64,000 nucleotides of DNA from Scenedesmus sp. ARA3 (lineage: Eukaryota > Chlorophyta > Chlorophyceae > Sphaeropleales > Scenedesmaceae): contig RWJK01001226.1 in assembly GCA_004335835.1 (NCBI GenBank), forward strand, positions 5,420 to 69,419, written 5' to 3'. This document shows, one piece after another, positions 22,536 to 32,407 of the stretch. Under the pieces are notes generated by a model. The model searched no databases. It was not told the origin of the DNA and saw nothing but the letters and a program-made list of their open reading frames with translations. Each line of letters opens with the position of its first letter. Position 1 is the first letter of the stretch. The translations under genes were made by a program, and so were the position numbers.

Positions 22536-22797
22536 AGTGATCGAGGGCGGCAAGGAGGCGCTAGAAGTCTGGGAAGCTGTTGTGGAAGTAAAAGAGAAAA
22601 AGCAAAAGGACGGCAGCAGCGGCGTGGCTTTTGTGCCGCTGTCAGTCAAGCGCAAGCACGCCTACCACAGCACGCTTACGCTGTCTCCATCTGCGATGGC
22701 GCTGGCGGTTGGGAGGGGCAATGCCAGTCAGCCGCTGGGCGCTGAGAGCGTTGACTTGGGGCTGGCGCGCAGCGCGGCGCAGAGAGGAGAGGAATGA
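18691..22797 (+). CDS. Unrecognised secretory-pathway protein
   Basis: Seven exons join in phase: 18691-18837, 19127-19204, 19468-19629, 20317-20662, 20921-21016, 21435-21869 and 22538-22797, giving 507 aa. The start was chosen because MGRKRHSLLVLPCVLLCVAV is a good signal peptide (basic, then hydrophobic); an upstream in-frame ATG at 18397 would bury it. After cleavage the chain is mostly beta-strand-like and soluble, with an Ala-rich linker in exon 3 and exon 6 and a Lys/Glu-rich strand in exon 7 (WEAVVEVKEKKQKDG). There is no second membrane segment or ER-retention signal, and it ends in Glu-Glu. I do not recognise the family; a secreted, luminal or vacuolar protein is inferred. Introns hold ghost edges of exons 3, 6 and 7, and one could serve as an alternative last exon. 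Confidence 0.72.
19736..19858 (+). repeat. Ghost 3' part of secretory-gene exon 3
   Basis: It repeats GQQY.LVLNNEPGQDAAAGP through LPMP with the CCG/GTGAG donor. The first ~39 bases of the exon are missing. It lies 110 bp after the working donor. Confidence 0.9.
20126..20181 (+). mobile_element. Fragment related to the 41.8-kb SINE-like element
   Basis: 20126-20163 matches 41887-41924 almost perfectly (gatggcgttgatgctatggc onward) and then runs into an (ATG)n tract. It sits in intron 3 of the secretory gene. A truncated retroposed copy with a simple-repeat tail is inferred. Confidence 0.55.
21198..21395 (+). repeat. Two ghost 5' edges of secretory-gene exon 6
   Basis: Copies at 21198-21272 and 21345-21395 repeat an ACCGCAG or CCCGCAG acceptor and GQSVTIL..RPP. 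Working acceptor ends at 21434. The intron side (ctgctgcaaattcaaaccg-like) is shared as well. Confidence 0.9.
22016..22110 (+). repeat. Ghost 3' edge of secretory-gene exon 6
   Basis: It repeats the exon end (ELRAPAAVGEVFPPADGFLNME) and the GAAC/GTGAGTGG donor, 240 bp beyond the working donor at 21870. Confidence 0.9.
22378..22466 (+). repeat. Ghost 5' edge of the last exon, possible alternative terminal exon
   Basis: A CAG acceptor at 22381-22383 is followed by an open frame in the correct phase, IEGGKDALEVWEAVVEVKAK then KQYMYL and a stop at 22466. It repeats the start of the working last exon (22538). Confidence 0.8.
22480..22537 (+). repeat. (CTG)n tract abutting a splice acceptor
   Basis: An almost pure CTG run ends in CAG, the acceptor of the secretory gene's last exon. 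It occupies the place of a polypyrimidine tract. Confidence 0.9.
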
Positions 22798-23189
22798 GGA
22801 GTGAGGCAGGAGGAGTGGTGATCATTATTATTGTGTTGTTGACATAGAAAGTTTGTTGGTTTTGATGGCGCAGCGTCTCCACCCGCACCAAGCACGAGAG
22901 AAGCGAGGATTGATGCACATATGATTTACTGTATATGGTGTTGTCAGGCCGCTGACGTAACTTTCAAGCTGTGGTGGATGCAATGGTGCAATGACAGCAG
23001 GGATATGTTCATTGTGTCCGGGGTATTCGGCACTGGTGGTGTGGGGTTCGTTGATGGCTGCAGGTGCTTGAGTTGCTGGCTGGTCGGCGTTTGAAACTAA
23101 GTTTTTGGCATACATATGGTGGGGGCAGCAGGGTGGCTGTGTGGTGACCTCCATCATACGGTCCATGTTGGACAATTGTGATCACTGAT

Positions 23190-23306
23190 CAACAAGCCTG
23201 AACATGAACACATGTGTACAAGTAACATGTGCCGTTGAGAACACTTGCCAAGTATTCTCCACTGCACATGTAACTTGTAAACATTTGTTCATGTTCAGGC
23301 TTGTTG
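23190..23306. mobile_element. MITE-like hairpin element
   Basis: Inverted arms at 23190-23232 and 23264-23306 (43 bases each, three mismatches) surround a 31-base loop. The outer ends read CAACAAGCCTGAACATGAAC and its complement. No coding capacity. It abuts the dispersed repeat at 23308. Confidence 0.7.
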
Positions 23307-23307
23307 G

Positions 23308-23690
23308 TTACAGCTGGTGGTATAGAACTCGTCACACAAGTGTTACTCATGGTGTAACAGGCAGTGAGCAACGTTGCGGTTAACCGCACAAAAGCAGCAT
23401 TGCTTCAGCTGTGCTTGAAGGTGCGCAGCTGTGCATGACCAGCGTGCTTCGGCATCCTGGCTTTGTCTAGAATTCGTCATTTTATAAAATCCTGCAGCAG
23501 CACGCCAGCTACTGCTGCGCCACATACCTCCATACTGCAGTCATGACATGGCTGTGCAGCTCCCCACCAGAGAGGTAGTACCACCTTCAGCAACGCCACT
23601 GCAGGCGCAGCTCAGTGACACCGTGTCACAGTGCAGTGACTGCAGCGGCTGTACACCGAGTGCGCAATGCCAGACCGTGTCTTGAACACT
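23308..23690. repeat. Dispersed repeat, copy A
   Basis: This segment matches the reverse complement of 31092-31366 over most of its length, for example around 23620-23683. Copy A contains ~110 extra bases near 23372-23484. No open frame is shared, so a non-autonomous element or unit of a larger repeat is inferred. Confidence 0.8.
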
Positions 23691-23830
23691 GCTGCGCCCC
23701 ACACTGAACAAACCAAGCCGATACCAGCAGCACTAGTGCACTAGCGCTGCCCTTAGGACAATCAACTGCACTGCAGGTCACCGGCACCGCCGTGAAGTTC
23801 ACCTGAACCGCTGTGACCCACGCCACTGAT

Positions 23831-24082
23831 TGCGTCAGTCTGTCTTGCGCAGTTCTTGCATGCGCCTCACGTTGTGGAATTGCATTGGGCCTGGTGAACT
23901 TCACAGTGGGCCAGGTGAACCGTTCACCTGGCCCACTGTGAAGTTTCACCAGGCCCAATGCAAATGTCACAACGTGAGGCGCATGCAAGAATGCGAAAGG
24001 TTCACCTGGTCCACTGTGAAGTTCACCAGGCGGAATTCACAACATGAGGCGCATGCAAGAACTGCGCAAGACAGAGTAACGC
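23831..24082. repeat. Large nested fold-back repeat
   Basis: Left arm 23852-23920 pairs with right arm 23921-23990 around an almost spacerless centre. A third arm, 23999-24082, pairs with an even longer part of the left flank (from 23831). The repeated core includes TTCACCTGG and GTGAGGCGCATGCAAGAA. A fold-back or MITE-type element with a duplicated arm is inferred. Confidence 0.75.
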
Positions 24083-24594
24083 AGAGTCCAGTGGCACTGG
24101 AGAGCCTCACATGCCCATTACAGAAACATGCATGCCACAGTGTTCATGCACCATGCTCGACTATCTGGTGTACTGCAGTGTACCACAGGGCACCTTTGCA
24201 TGACGCACTGCAACATGCAGCAGCCTTGTAACCTCGCAACCTCCAGCTTGCAACTGGGCGTGCCGCAGTGCCTGCCGTTTGGCAACGATCGCGGGTAAGG
24301 GTGCACCTTCATGCGACGCAACATTGTGCAGGAACCACACAGCATCTCAGCTGACCCAGCCGCGCCTCAACGCTGTGAGCAATTGAACACCAATGATGCG
24401 TGAACATTGCAACGCAGCTCTGCATCTGCTGCAGCTGCTGCTGACAGCCGGTTGCCCCACACACCGGAATCACCTGCCGCTGCGCAACACCACATCCACT
24501 TTGCTGTGTGGTTGATGCCCCAGACTTTGACCAGACTGTGACCACTCGCATGGCCAGACTTTGACCAGGATTTCCACGGCTCGCATGGCCAGCA

Positions 24595-24880
24595 TGGCTG
24601 TTGTGGTGCTGCGCTGTGCTGCACTGTGATGTGATACTCTCTGCTGCGCTGAGTGGTGCTGTGCTGTGCTGTGCTGTGCTGTGCTGCGCTGTCTGTGCTG
24701 CGCTGCGCTGTGTTGGGCTGCGCTGTGCTGCACTGCGCTGTGGTGGTGCTGCGCTGTGCTGCACTGCGCTGTGATGTAATACGTCTCTGCTGCGCTGTGC
24801 TGTGCTGCGCTGCCTGCGCTGCGCTGCGCCGTGTTGTAATGTGCTGTGACTGTACTGCGCTGTGATGGGCTGTGCTGTGA
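24595..24880. repeat. TGCTG/CGCTG minisatellite
   Basis: Degenerate 5- and 10-base units (GTGCTGCGCT) run for nearly 290 bp with larger sub-repeats (…GTGATGTGATAC / GTGATGTAATAC). It produces long low-complexity open frames on both strands that I do not regard as genes. Confidence 0.85.
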
Positions 24881-25085
24881 CATGGGTGGCAGGCTCCAAA
24901 TGGCAGCAGCTGCAAATTGGTGGGCAACATGCATGCAGTGTCCTCCTATGTCGTTGCTGATTGGCGCCGCGGCGCGCTGCAAACGAATCACGGGCCAGCT
25001 GCATAGAGAGTGTAGACGAGATCGAGGTGGCGTGCTGCTGCTGCTGCTGCTTCAGATTTGGCGCTGATATTATCACGGGTTTTGC

Positions 25086-25119
<34 letters not shown>

Positions 25120-26771
25120 GGGCGATGCGCTGCAGGTGCTGTGCTGCAGCAGTGCTGGCATCTGCCAGCATGCCGACAATGCGCTGGCCTATGGCTGGCA
25201 CTGAGAACCTGCGGCAAACACACCAGACATGCAGTCAGGGGCAGCAGCAATGTCTTGTGCAAGCAGCGGGAATGCAGAGGCTGCGGCCAAGCACATGTTG
25301 GTGTCCAAAGCAGGACAGGAATGAGCAGCATGTGATTTTTCAAAGGCACTTGTTGCATGACTTCTGTTGTTGCATCAACACAGCAGACGCATCAAGGCGC
25401 TCTGACCAACTTGACTGCAATGCAGCTGCAACAGAGCCCCTACAGGACCTGCCGTCAACATTCCATCCTGCTGTACGTTGTGTGCAAGTTTCCTTGTCCT
25501 GCCCTTGTCTACTTCTCTATTGCGCTTGTTGTGGCAGTCCTCAGCCTCACCTGGAGGGTGCTCCTGAAAATGCACACCTTCCTTCAAGTCTTACCTGTGC
25601 AGATTCTATCCTGCCTTATGAACGATTGTCTGCTGCACTTGTTTGTGGCCACCCGCATTCTCACCTGGAGTGTGCTCCTGAGAGTGCACACCTGCCCACA
25701 TCATCCACCCACACGTCATAGCTGCAGGCACAACAGACAGAACACAGCGCAGAGTACAGTTCAGCACAAGTGATAATGTCGCATGCGTGAGGGCATCAGC
25801 CTTGCTGCCTTGCGTCATGAAGTGGCGGGCGCGACCATGCGGGGATGATCAGCATGCGCTGCTGTAGTCAAGCCAGCTGGCAGTTGCAGCAGTACCAGCC
25901 TGCACTACAGCGCTGCACACCTGCCATCAGCTGATCTAGCCCTGTCCAATGACCCATATCAATCAGCAGCCCTGCTAACGTCCAGCTTACAGCACAGCGC
26001 TGCAAACGCCGCAGCAATCAGCTGGCCAGTGGCTGCAGGAACAGCTGCCTGTGTTTACAAATCCCCACTCACGTCCATCCGTAGTTCTTGTCGAAGGTGA
26101 GGCAGCGCCGCTGCAGCAAGCTGTCAGGGTCCGGCGCGCCGTGCCTGCCTGTGATGGCATCCACAAACACGCCACTGGGTGCCTCTGCAGGCTGCTTGGG
26201 GACACTGCATGTTGCAACAGAGCGCAGTGGCAAGGCATCATTGTTTAGCTTAAATATAATGGAGCGGGGCTGGCCACAGGGGCAGCTGGGTTGGTGGTGT
26301 GCAGGCAGGCACCACAGAACAGCAGCATCGCAGAGCAGCAGACAAGTGGCCTGACCTCATGGGGGTTGTAGTTGGTTAATGAGCTGCAGATGCTCCTGTG
26401 GCTGAACTCAAGCAAAGCTCAGCAATGCGACTGAAATGAGGCCTGCAGCAGTTGCAAGGGCACGAGCACACGGCATTGATAGGGAGCGTGGGAGCAGAAG
26501 AGGTACCGTCTTGTGACGTTATTATTTGAGGTGCGCAGCGGGTAATGCTGATTCCTCACTACTGAAGCGTTTTACTGCTGGTTGCTGCATAGAGATTGTG
26601 CCGTCTTCGATAACTGCTGCGTGAGCTCGGTCCCTGTTTGACACGAAAGGACTTTGCGAAGCCCTGTTCCGGCAGAACCGTTCACTTTAACCTTCTTGGC
26701 CTTCAACGTTTGACGGTAGTTAGAAAAAGGTTGCATCGATCAACATCAGCCTGCAAGCGTAGCGGTTCAAG

Positions 26772-28246
26772 ATGCAGGCTCTGCTGCGGCAGCTGCCCTG
26801 CTGCTCCGTGCCTAGGGCTCTCACATCAGCCTCAGCTGGCACGTCCAGCTGCAGTTTACATCTGAACAGTGAGTTACAGTGACATGGCAGGCAATCAAGC
26901 TCAGCTGACCACAGTGCAGGTGGCATGAAGCCCTAGCAACAGCAGCAGCACAGCCCTAGCCCCCGCCAACAGCTGCATCAAGGCGCCACAGCTTTGAAGA
27001 CTTGGAACAGGCTATTATAAACTTCCAGGGATGTGTAGTGCAGAGAGTGCATCAGCACGTGCTTGATTCATGGGGTTGGTTGATAGCAGGTCGAACCATG
27101 ACAGGTCGTTGGGTGGCATGCATGTGGATGTCAGCAAGTTGCACATTAGCAGCAGAGCAGCAGCAGCAGCAGACCGTGAAGAGGCTGCGAGGCTATGTCA
27201 GCTATCAGCCGACAACCCAAAACACGCCTCTCTCCATGTCTGCTCACAACTCAGCAACCACTTCTCCTCCGCCCGCCTCAACCGCTGTGCAAACACCCCG
27301 CAGGCTGGCAGGCAGCACGCAGCAGCACCTTGCAGCAGCAGCAGCAGCAGCGGCGGCGGCAGCAGCGGCATGTGCCACATGTGACAGGCAAGCGTGAGGA
27401 GTACGACATAGAGGGCATCACAGACCCTGAGGATATTTGGGGAGAAGATGCTGACCAGGAGTTCATCGAGGTGGGCTGCCACTGCAATTGAGATATCATA
27501 ACGGATTTAACGATTTTTTGTGACAGCTTCCACTGATTGTTAGTTCAGATGTGTTACATGCAGCATGCAGTTGCAACTGTATTTGAAGTGCTGCTGCTGC
27601 CGCCGCCATGTTGGCTGCCTGTGTCACATGAGCCCCTCACGTAGCCATCACCCGGCCATGCTCCTACGAACAAAAACCTTCCATGCCATGCTCCTGACGT
27701 GTGGACGCGCCCTATGAATACAGCAGGGCCGCACAGCAAACGTCCAGGCATGCTTTTGACACTATTTCGCTGCCGCTGCTGCTGCTGCTGCTACTGCTGC
27801 TGCTGCTGCTGCTGCTGCCAGATCGACAACATGCCCGTGTACAGCCCCGAGTACGGTCCCGTGCACAGCCGCATCTTCAGGGACCCAGAGGAGGAGAAGG
27901 AAACAAAAGCCATCAGCATCGAGGACACAGCCTACTGGTTTGCAGACTCGCAGGGTGAGCATTGATTGGCTGTGTGGTTGTCTGCATGCTGCGCACCGTG
28001 ATTCAACGGAGCATAGCAGCAAAATGCAGGGCATTGATACATGTCCAGTAGCCAATGATGTTCTGCATCAGGCTTCTGCTGACCTCACTGCCTGCATGTA
28101 CGTGTTACATTTTTGTGTTACGTGCACACACACACATATGTGACCTGTGTTGTGTATGGTGCCGCAGGCGAGATCTTTGACCGCACCGCCATGGTGCGGG
28201 CGGCACCGGAGGTGGACACAGAGACGGCAGACATGCACGTGAGCAT

Positions 28247-28284
<38 letters not shown>

Positions 28285-28535
28285 CCTGCCAGGGACTGTC
28301 AGGAACAGGCAGCCAGGAGCTTGGCTGGTCAGTGGAAGTGCACCAGCAGCATGCAGCAGACAAGGCATGCACAAAGACTGCATATATCGTGCTGATATCA
28401 ACAGCGCATAAGCGCTGGCAGTGTCACTCCAGCAGCTGGCATGCAGCTCCAGGCCCACAACTTGACAGAAGGGCGTGCGCCACATTTGCTGACATCGCCT
28501 GCATAAGTACACCAGCAGCTGTTTCCCTGAGCGCT

Positions 28536-28577
<42 letters not shown>

Positions 28578-28936
28578 GTATTTGGCTGCGCTCCTCTGCT
28601 ATCATTTCTCTCCGCAGGTGCTGTGTGAGCAGGAGGAGGGCTTCCCTGAGCGCCTCAAGCTGGCAGACCTAGAAGAAGGCGATGAGCTGGTGAGCAGCTG
28701 CGAATTTGAAATGTGTTTCAACATGTGTGATATTATATCTTGTGCACTGTTACAACAACCTGCAATGGCAGCCTGCATCCGGCACAGTGGCAAACAAAAT
28801 CTGGCAGGCGCACAGTGAGTACACAGCACAAACTGCAGTTTGATAGGTTGGAAGGTTGCTGTTACATGTACCTCGTGTTGTCATAAGGGTCGAAGTCTGA
28901 CACTGCCGCCGCTGCTGCTGCTGCCGCTGCTGCTGC

Positions 28937-28973
<37 letters not shown>

Positions 28974-29160
28974 NNNNNNNNNNNNNNNNNNNNNNNNNNN
29001 NNNNNNNNNNNNNNNNNNNNNNNTGCTGCTGCCGCTGCTGCTGCTGCTGCCGCTGCTGCTGCTGCCGCTGCTGCTGCTGCTGCTGCAGTTTGGCATTGTG
29101 ACGGACATCTGGCTGTGGCATGGCGCCTTCATTGATGTGCTGGCTGACTTCAAGGGGTGA

Positions 29161-29191
<31 letters not shown>

Positions 29192-30844
29192 TGGTTGCTA
29201 TGCTTCTGAGTGGCTGCAGCTGGTGACACCGCTGCTTGTTGCAGCAGCCACTTCTTGTACCGCTGTACTGTTGCGCTTTGCACAATTGCCGCCTGTAGAT
29301 TGTCCGCGCATGGTGGTGCCCTGTTTGTTGCTGCCTGACAAATTATCATCCCATCGGCCACCGGGTTCAGCTGGCAGCAACACCAGCCCTACCGCTGCAT
29401 TGATTCCTCGCTCTGCTGACATCCATTCCCTGGGTTGCTGGCTTGCTGCAGGCTGGTCCCTGTGAACCAGGCGCAGTGGATTGACGTGGAGCAGTACCTC
29501 ACGCCAGGCACTGAGGTCAAAGTGCGCGTGCACAAGCTCAGCGAATACCCCAAGTACAGGTGGGGCTGATGGAGTACTCTCCTATGACATATGAGCGTTG
29601 TGTCCTTGTCTGTTGCACAAGCTCAACAAGTACCTCAAGTAGAGGTGGGTTTGATGTAGTACTCTGCGTGTGTAGCAGGTGCCATTTGAAATTCATGTAG
29701 TGTCCTCAGCTGTTGGGGTCAGAACCCTTGATGTGTATGCCCACATATGACGGACAGCAGGTGACGCATAGGCATAGTTTTGTTTCCACGCGTCCTTCAG
29801 GGTGCCCATGTATTTGCAGCTGCTAGAGCCTGCGAAGGCGGCGCTGTGGATTTCCTTCATACTTCGCATGACACGGCATCATCTGTATTCAAAACACTAC
29901 TGCTCTGCCCACACTTGTTGGCTGCAGGTTTCCCATTTACTTTGAGCTGCTGGAGCCTGTTGAGGCTGTGGCGCTCATCCTAGGAGACGAAGGATGTGCG
30001 CTGCGTCTATTAATGATGCTTTGGCACTGTGTGTGCTGCAGGTTTCCCATCCATCTGGAGCTGCTGGAGCCTGTTGAGGCTGTGGCGCTCATCCTAGGAG
30101 ACGTATGATGTGCGCTGCGTCTACTAATAATGCTTTGGCACTGTGTGTGCTGCAGGTTCCCCATCCACCTTGAGCTGCTGGAGCCTGTCGAGGCAGTGGC
30201 ACTCATCCCCCGGCCTGAGGAGTATGACGTGCCCGCCAACGTGGGCTGGTGCTACGAGCAGGGCTGGGACATCAAGAAGGTGTGCGGCAGATGTTGTTTG
30301 TTTGTGCTGTCGACGCAGGCTTTACAGCACTGATTCTAGATATGTCTATCATGTGTCGGCAGCGGCGCCCGCACAGCAAATGCAAGGTCACGGCTTCGGC
30401 GCCACACTGTTCCGTCACTAACCAACATTTGTGTCCCGCTCACCATCTGCTGCTCGCTGTTTACAGGTCGCCTCAGAGCTGGGGCGCAAGTACGAGGCCA
30501 CGGTCGCACTGCAACTCCATGCTGCGCACTGCTTCTGCCGGCTGACTGTCTCTGATGCACCGTTGATTATCTGCTTGCAGGTTGCCTCAGAGCTTGGTCG
30601 CCAGTATGAGGACACAGTTGCGCTGCTTGAGCCAGACCAGGAGGAATGGAGCGACCGGCTGCAGTACGAGTTTGGGCTGGATGCAGCAGACGGCAACCCT
30701 TACCCCGGTGACTGGATCACACGGGAGGTCCTGGAGGAGCCTGGCATGTTGGAGCGCGTGCAGGAGATGGCAGTGGCGGATGTAGCGGGGATAAGTAGCA
30801 GCAGCAGCAGCAGCGGTGGGGCGGCAGATGGCTGGGGCGTGTGA
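26772..30844 (+). CDS. S1 RNA-binding domain protein resembling plastid pTAC10/PAP3
   Basis: Nine exons: 26772-26868, ~27304-27470, 27822-27954, 28168-28238, 28618-28689, 29089-29156, 29452-29559, 30156-30279 and 30581-30844, about 367 aa. Exon 2's acceptor is uncertain (27202 also fits the phase). Exons 6-8 encode an S1-like barrel: GIVTDIWLWHGAFIDV, GLVPVNQAQW, then VRVHKLSEYPKYRFPIHLEL. The order and the FP..LEL continuation resemble pTAC10 (PAP3), an S1 subunit associated with the plastid-encoded RNA polymerase, but this protein is much shorter and lacks its long C-terminus. The Ser/Cys-rich start (MQALLRQLPCCSVPRALTSA) suits a transit peptide. It ends in a Ser-rich tail. A different green-lineage S1 protein remains possible. 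Three introns carry ghost exon edges. Confidence 0.7.
28974..29023. other. Assembly gap (50 N)
   Basis: Fifty N bases lie inside CTG/CCG repeats that continue on both sides (28906-29088), just before the acceptor of S1-gene exon 6. The true repeat length is unknown; 50 is probably a placeholder. Confidence 0.95.
29614..29646 (+). repeat. Ghost 3' edge of S1-gene exon 7
   Basis: It repeats TGCACAAGCTCA..AATACC-type exon end and donor plus the following intron (gtgggtttgatgtagtactc), ~85 bp after the working donor at 29560. An in-frame stop (AAGTAG) has arisen. Confidence 0.8.
29795..30107 (+). repeat. Three ghost 5' edges of S1-gene exon 8
   Basis: Copies at 29795-29850 (oldest, most diverged), 29921-29990 and 30031-30107 repeat an AG acceptor and FPI.LELLEPVEAVALI. 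The last two share a ...CTCATCCTAGGAGACG ending absent from the working exon at 30156. Confidence 0.9.
30461..30512 (+). repeat. Ghost 5' edge of S1-gene exon 9
   Basis: TTTACAG acceptor followed by VASELGRKYEATVAL, against VASELGRQYEDTVAL in the working exon at 30581. Confidence 0.9.
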
Positions 30845-31616
30845 GGAGTGTCAAACACCAAGGGTTGGTGGTGCGGGTTGCGGCAGCTGGGTTGCTTCCA
30901 GGAAGCTTGCAAAAGCTTGCAGTGTGAAGATTTGAGCATGTTGTCCTGCACGCTGGTGCTGTCAAGTGGTGTTGGAAGAGCCTGGTATATTCATATATGT
31001 TAAAGCAGGTGCAAGAGATGGCAGTGGCAGATGTGGGCGGCTGCAGGGCTTACCACAGGCTTCCGTCAGCACCGTCAACATTTGCGGATGTGTGCAAGGC
31101 ACGGTCTGGCATTGCGCACTCAGTGCACAGCCGCTGCAGTCACTGCACTGTGACACGGTGTCACTGAGCTGCGCCTGCAGCGGTGTGCTGAAGGTGGTAC
31201 TACCTCTCTAGTAGAGAGCTGCAGAGCCATGTCACGACTGCAGTACCGAGGTCTGTGGCGCAGCAGTAGCTGGCGTGCTGCTGCAGGATTTTGTGCGGTT
31301 GCTCACTGCCGGTTGTACCATTGATTGACACTCGTGTGATTTTCTATACCACCAGCTGTAACGTTATGCAGATCTGCGTCAACAACCTCTGGCACAACTC
31401 CAGCATGCAGGACAGTATGCACAAAACGACACAACGCCTTGCAGCATGCTGCTCTGGCTGAGGAACAATAGACAGCGTACAACCACCATACAACAAATTG
31501 TGTTCAAGCGCCACGACGTATGCTTGCTTGCATCCGACTGCAAGATTCCTGTCAACGAGCATCAACACACCCTGCTAACGGTCAGTCATGTAACAGGTAC
31601 CTAGCCGCCCTATTGC
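30845..31616. other. Tail-to-tail intergenic region
   Basis: This separates the 3' ends of the S1 gene (+) and the hydrolase ghost array (-). It contains copy B of the dispersed repeat and a partial repeat of GTGCAAGAGATGGCAGTGGC (31009-31028, from the S1 gene's last exon near 30759), another 3'-end echo. Confidence 0.5.
31092..31366. repeat. Dispersed repeat, copy B (inverted relative to copy A)
   Basis: The reverse complement matches 23308-23690. It lacks ~110 bases present in copy A. The two copies face opposite ways 7.4 kb apart and bracket the S1 gene. Confidence 0.8.
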
Positions 31617-32345
31617 ACCATCACAGCTGCTGCGACGCTGGCAGCTGCCACGCCAGCCACCATTGACTGCTGCTGCTGCTGCTGCGGTGCATCTGTGCCG
31701 TCAATGAATGCCAGGATGCTTGCTGCTGTGATGGCGGGCTGCTCCAAGTGAGCACAGTGCCCACACTCCTCACCCCACTGCAGCGTTGCGTTGGGCAGCG
31801 CCCGCTCACATACACATACAGCAGCATACTGAGTGGATCCAGTATCTGGTTTTTCCCTGCCACGGAAAGACAGACACCTGTCTGCCCTACTGCACGGACA
31901 CAGCAGCTGCCACGCCAGCCGCCACCTGCTGCTGCTGCTGCTGCGTCTGCTGCTGCGGTGCGTCTGTTCCGTCGATGAATGCCAGGATGCTTGCTGCTGT
32001 GATGACATGCTGCTCCAAGTGAGCGCAGTGCCCACACTCCTCGATCCATTGCAGCGTGGCATGTGGCAAGCACCTCCTCACATACAACAGCGCACGTGTT
32101 GGCTCCAAAAACTGGTGACTTGCTGCCACTGATAGGCAGGCAGCTGTCCACTCTACTGCACCGTCACCGCAGCTGCCACGCCAGGCGTCGCCTGCTGCTG
32201 CTGCTGCTGCTGGGGTGCATCTGTCCCATTGATGAATGCCAGGATGCTTGCTGCTGTGATGGCAGGCTGCTCCAAGTGAGTGCAGTGCGCGCACTCCTCG
32301 ACCCACTGCAGCGTCGCATTTGGCAGCGCCTCCTCACACACAACA
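31617..32345 (-). repeat. Three ghost copies of the hydrolase terminal exon
   Basis: Copies near 32153-32345, 31890-32107 and 31617-31810 repeat the end of exon 4, including the catalytic-His region (EEC.HC.HLEQPAITAASILAF) and poly-Gln. The nearest copy still reads through to its own stop at 32153; the others carry frameshifts. The period is ~255 bp. They lie beyond the working stop at 32408. Confidence 0.9.
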
Positions 32346-32407
32346 GCAAACGTTTTGGCTCCAGAATCTGGCATTTTCTGCCACGGACACACAGGCAGCT
32401 GTCTGCC

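Larger units (their letters stand above)
22798..26771. other. Gene-poor region between the secretory and S1-protein genes
   Basis: About 4 kb without a supportable gene. It holds a hairpin element, a dispersed repeat, a large fold-back and a CTG-type minisatellite (listed separately). A local duplication at 25548-25581 and 25659-25693 (tcacctggagtgtgctcctg) resembles an exon-edge array but no gene could be attached to it. Promoter elements for the gene at 26772 were not identified. Confidence 0.5.

Noticed and set aside
24309..25358. Minus-strand open frame of 349 codons
   Set aside because: Produced by the minisatellite at 24595-24880; composition is repeat-derived and there is no splice or domain support.
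28839..29361. Frames crossing the N gap
   Set aside because: They consist of triplet repeat and N bases only; the interval is intronic in the S1-gene model.
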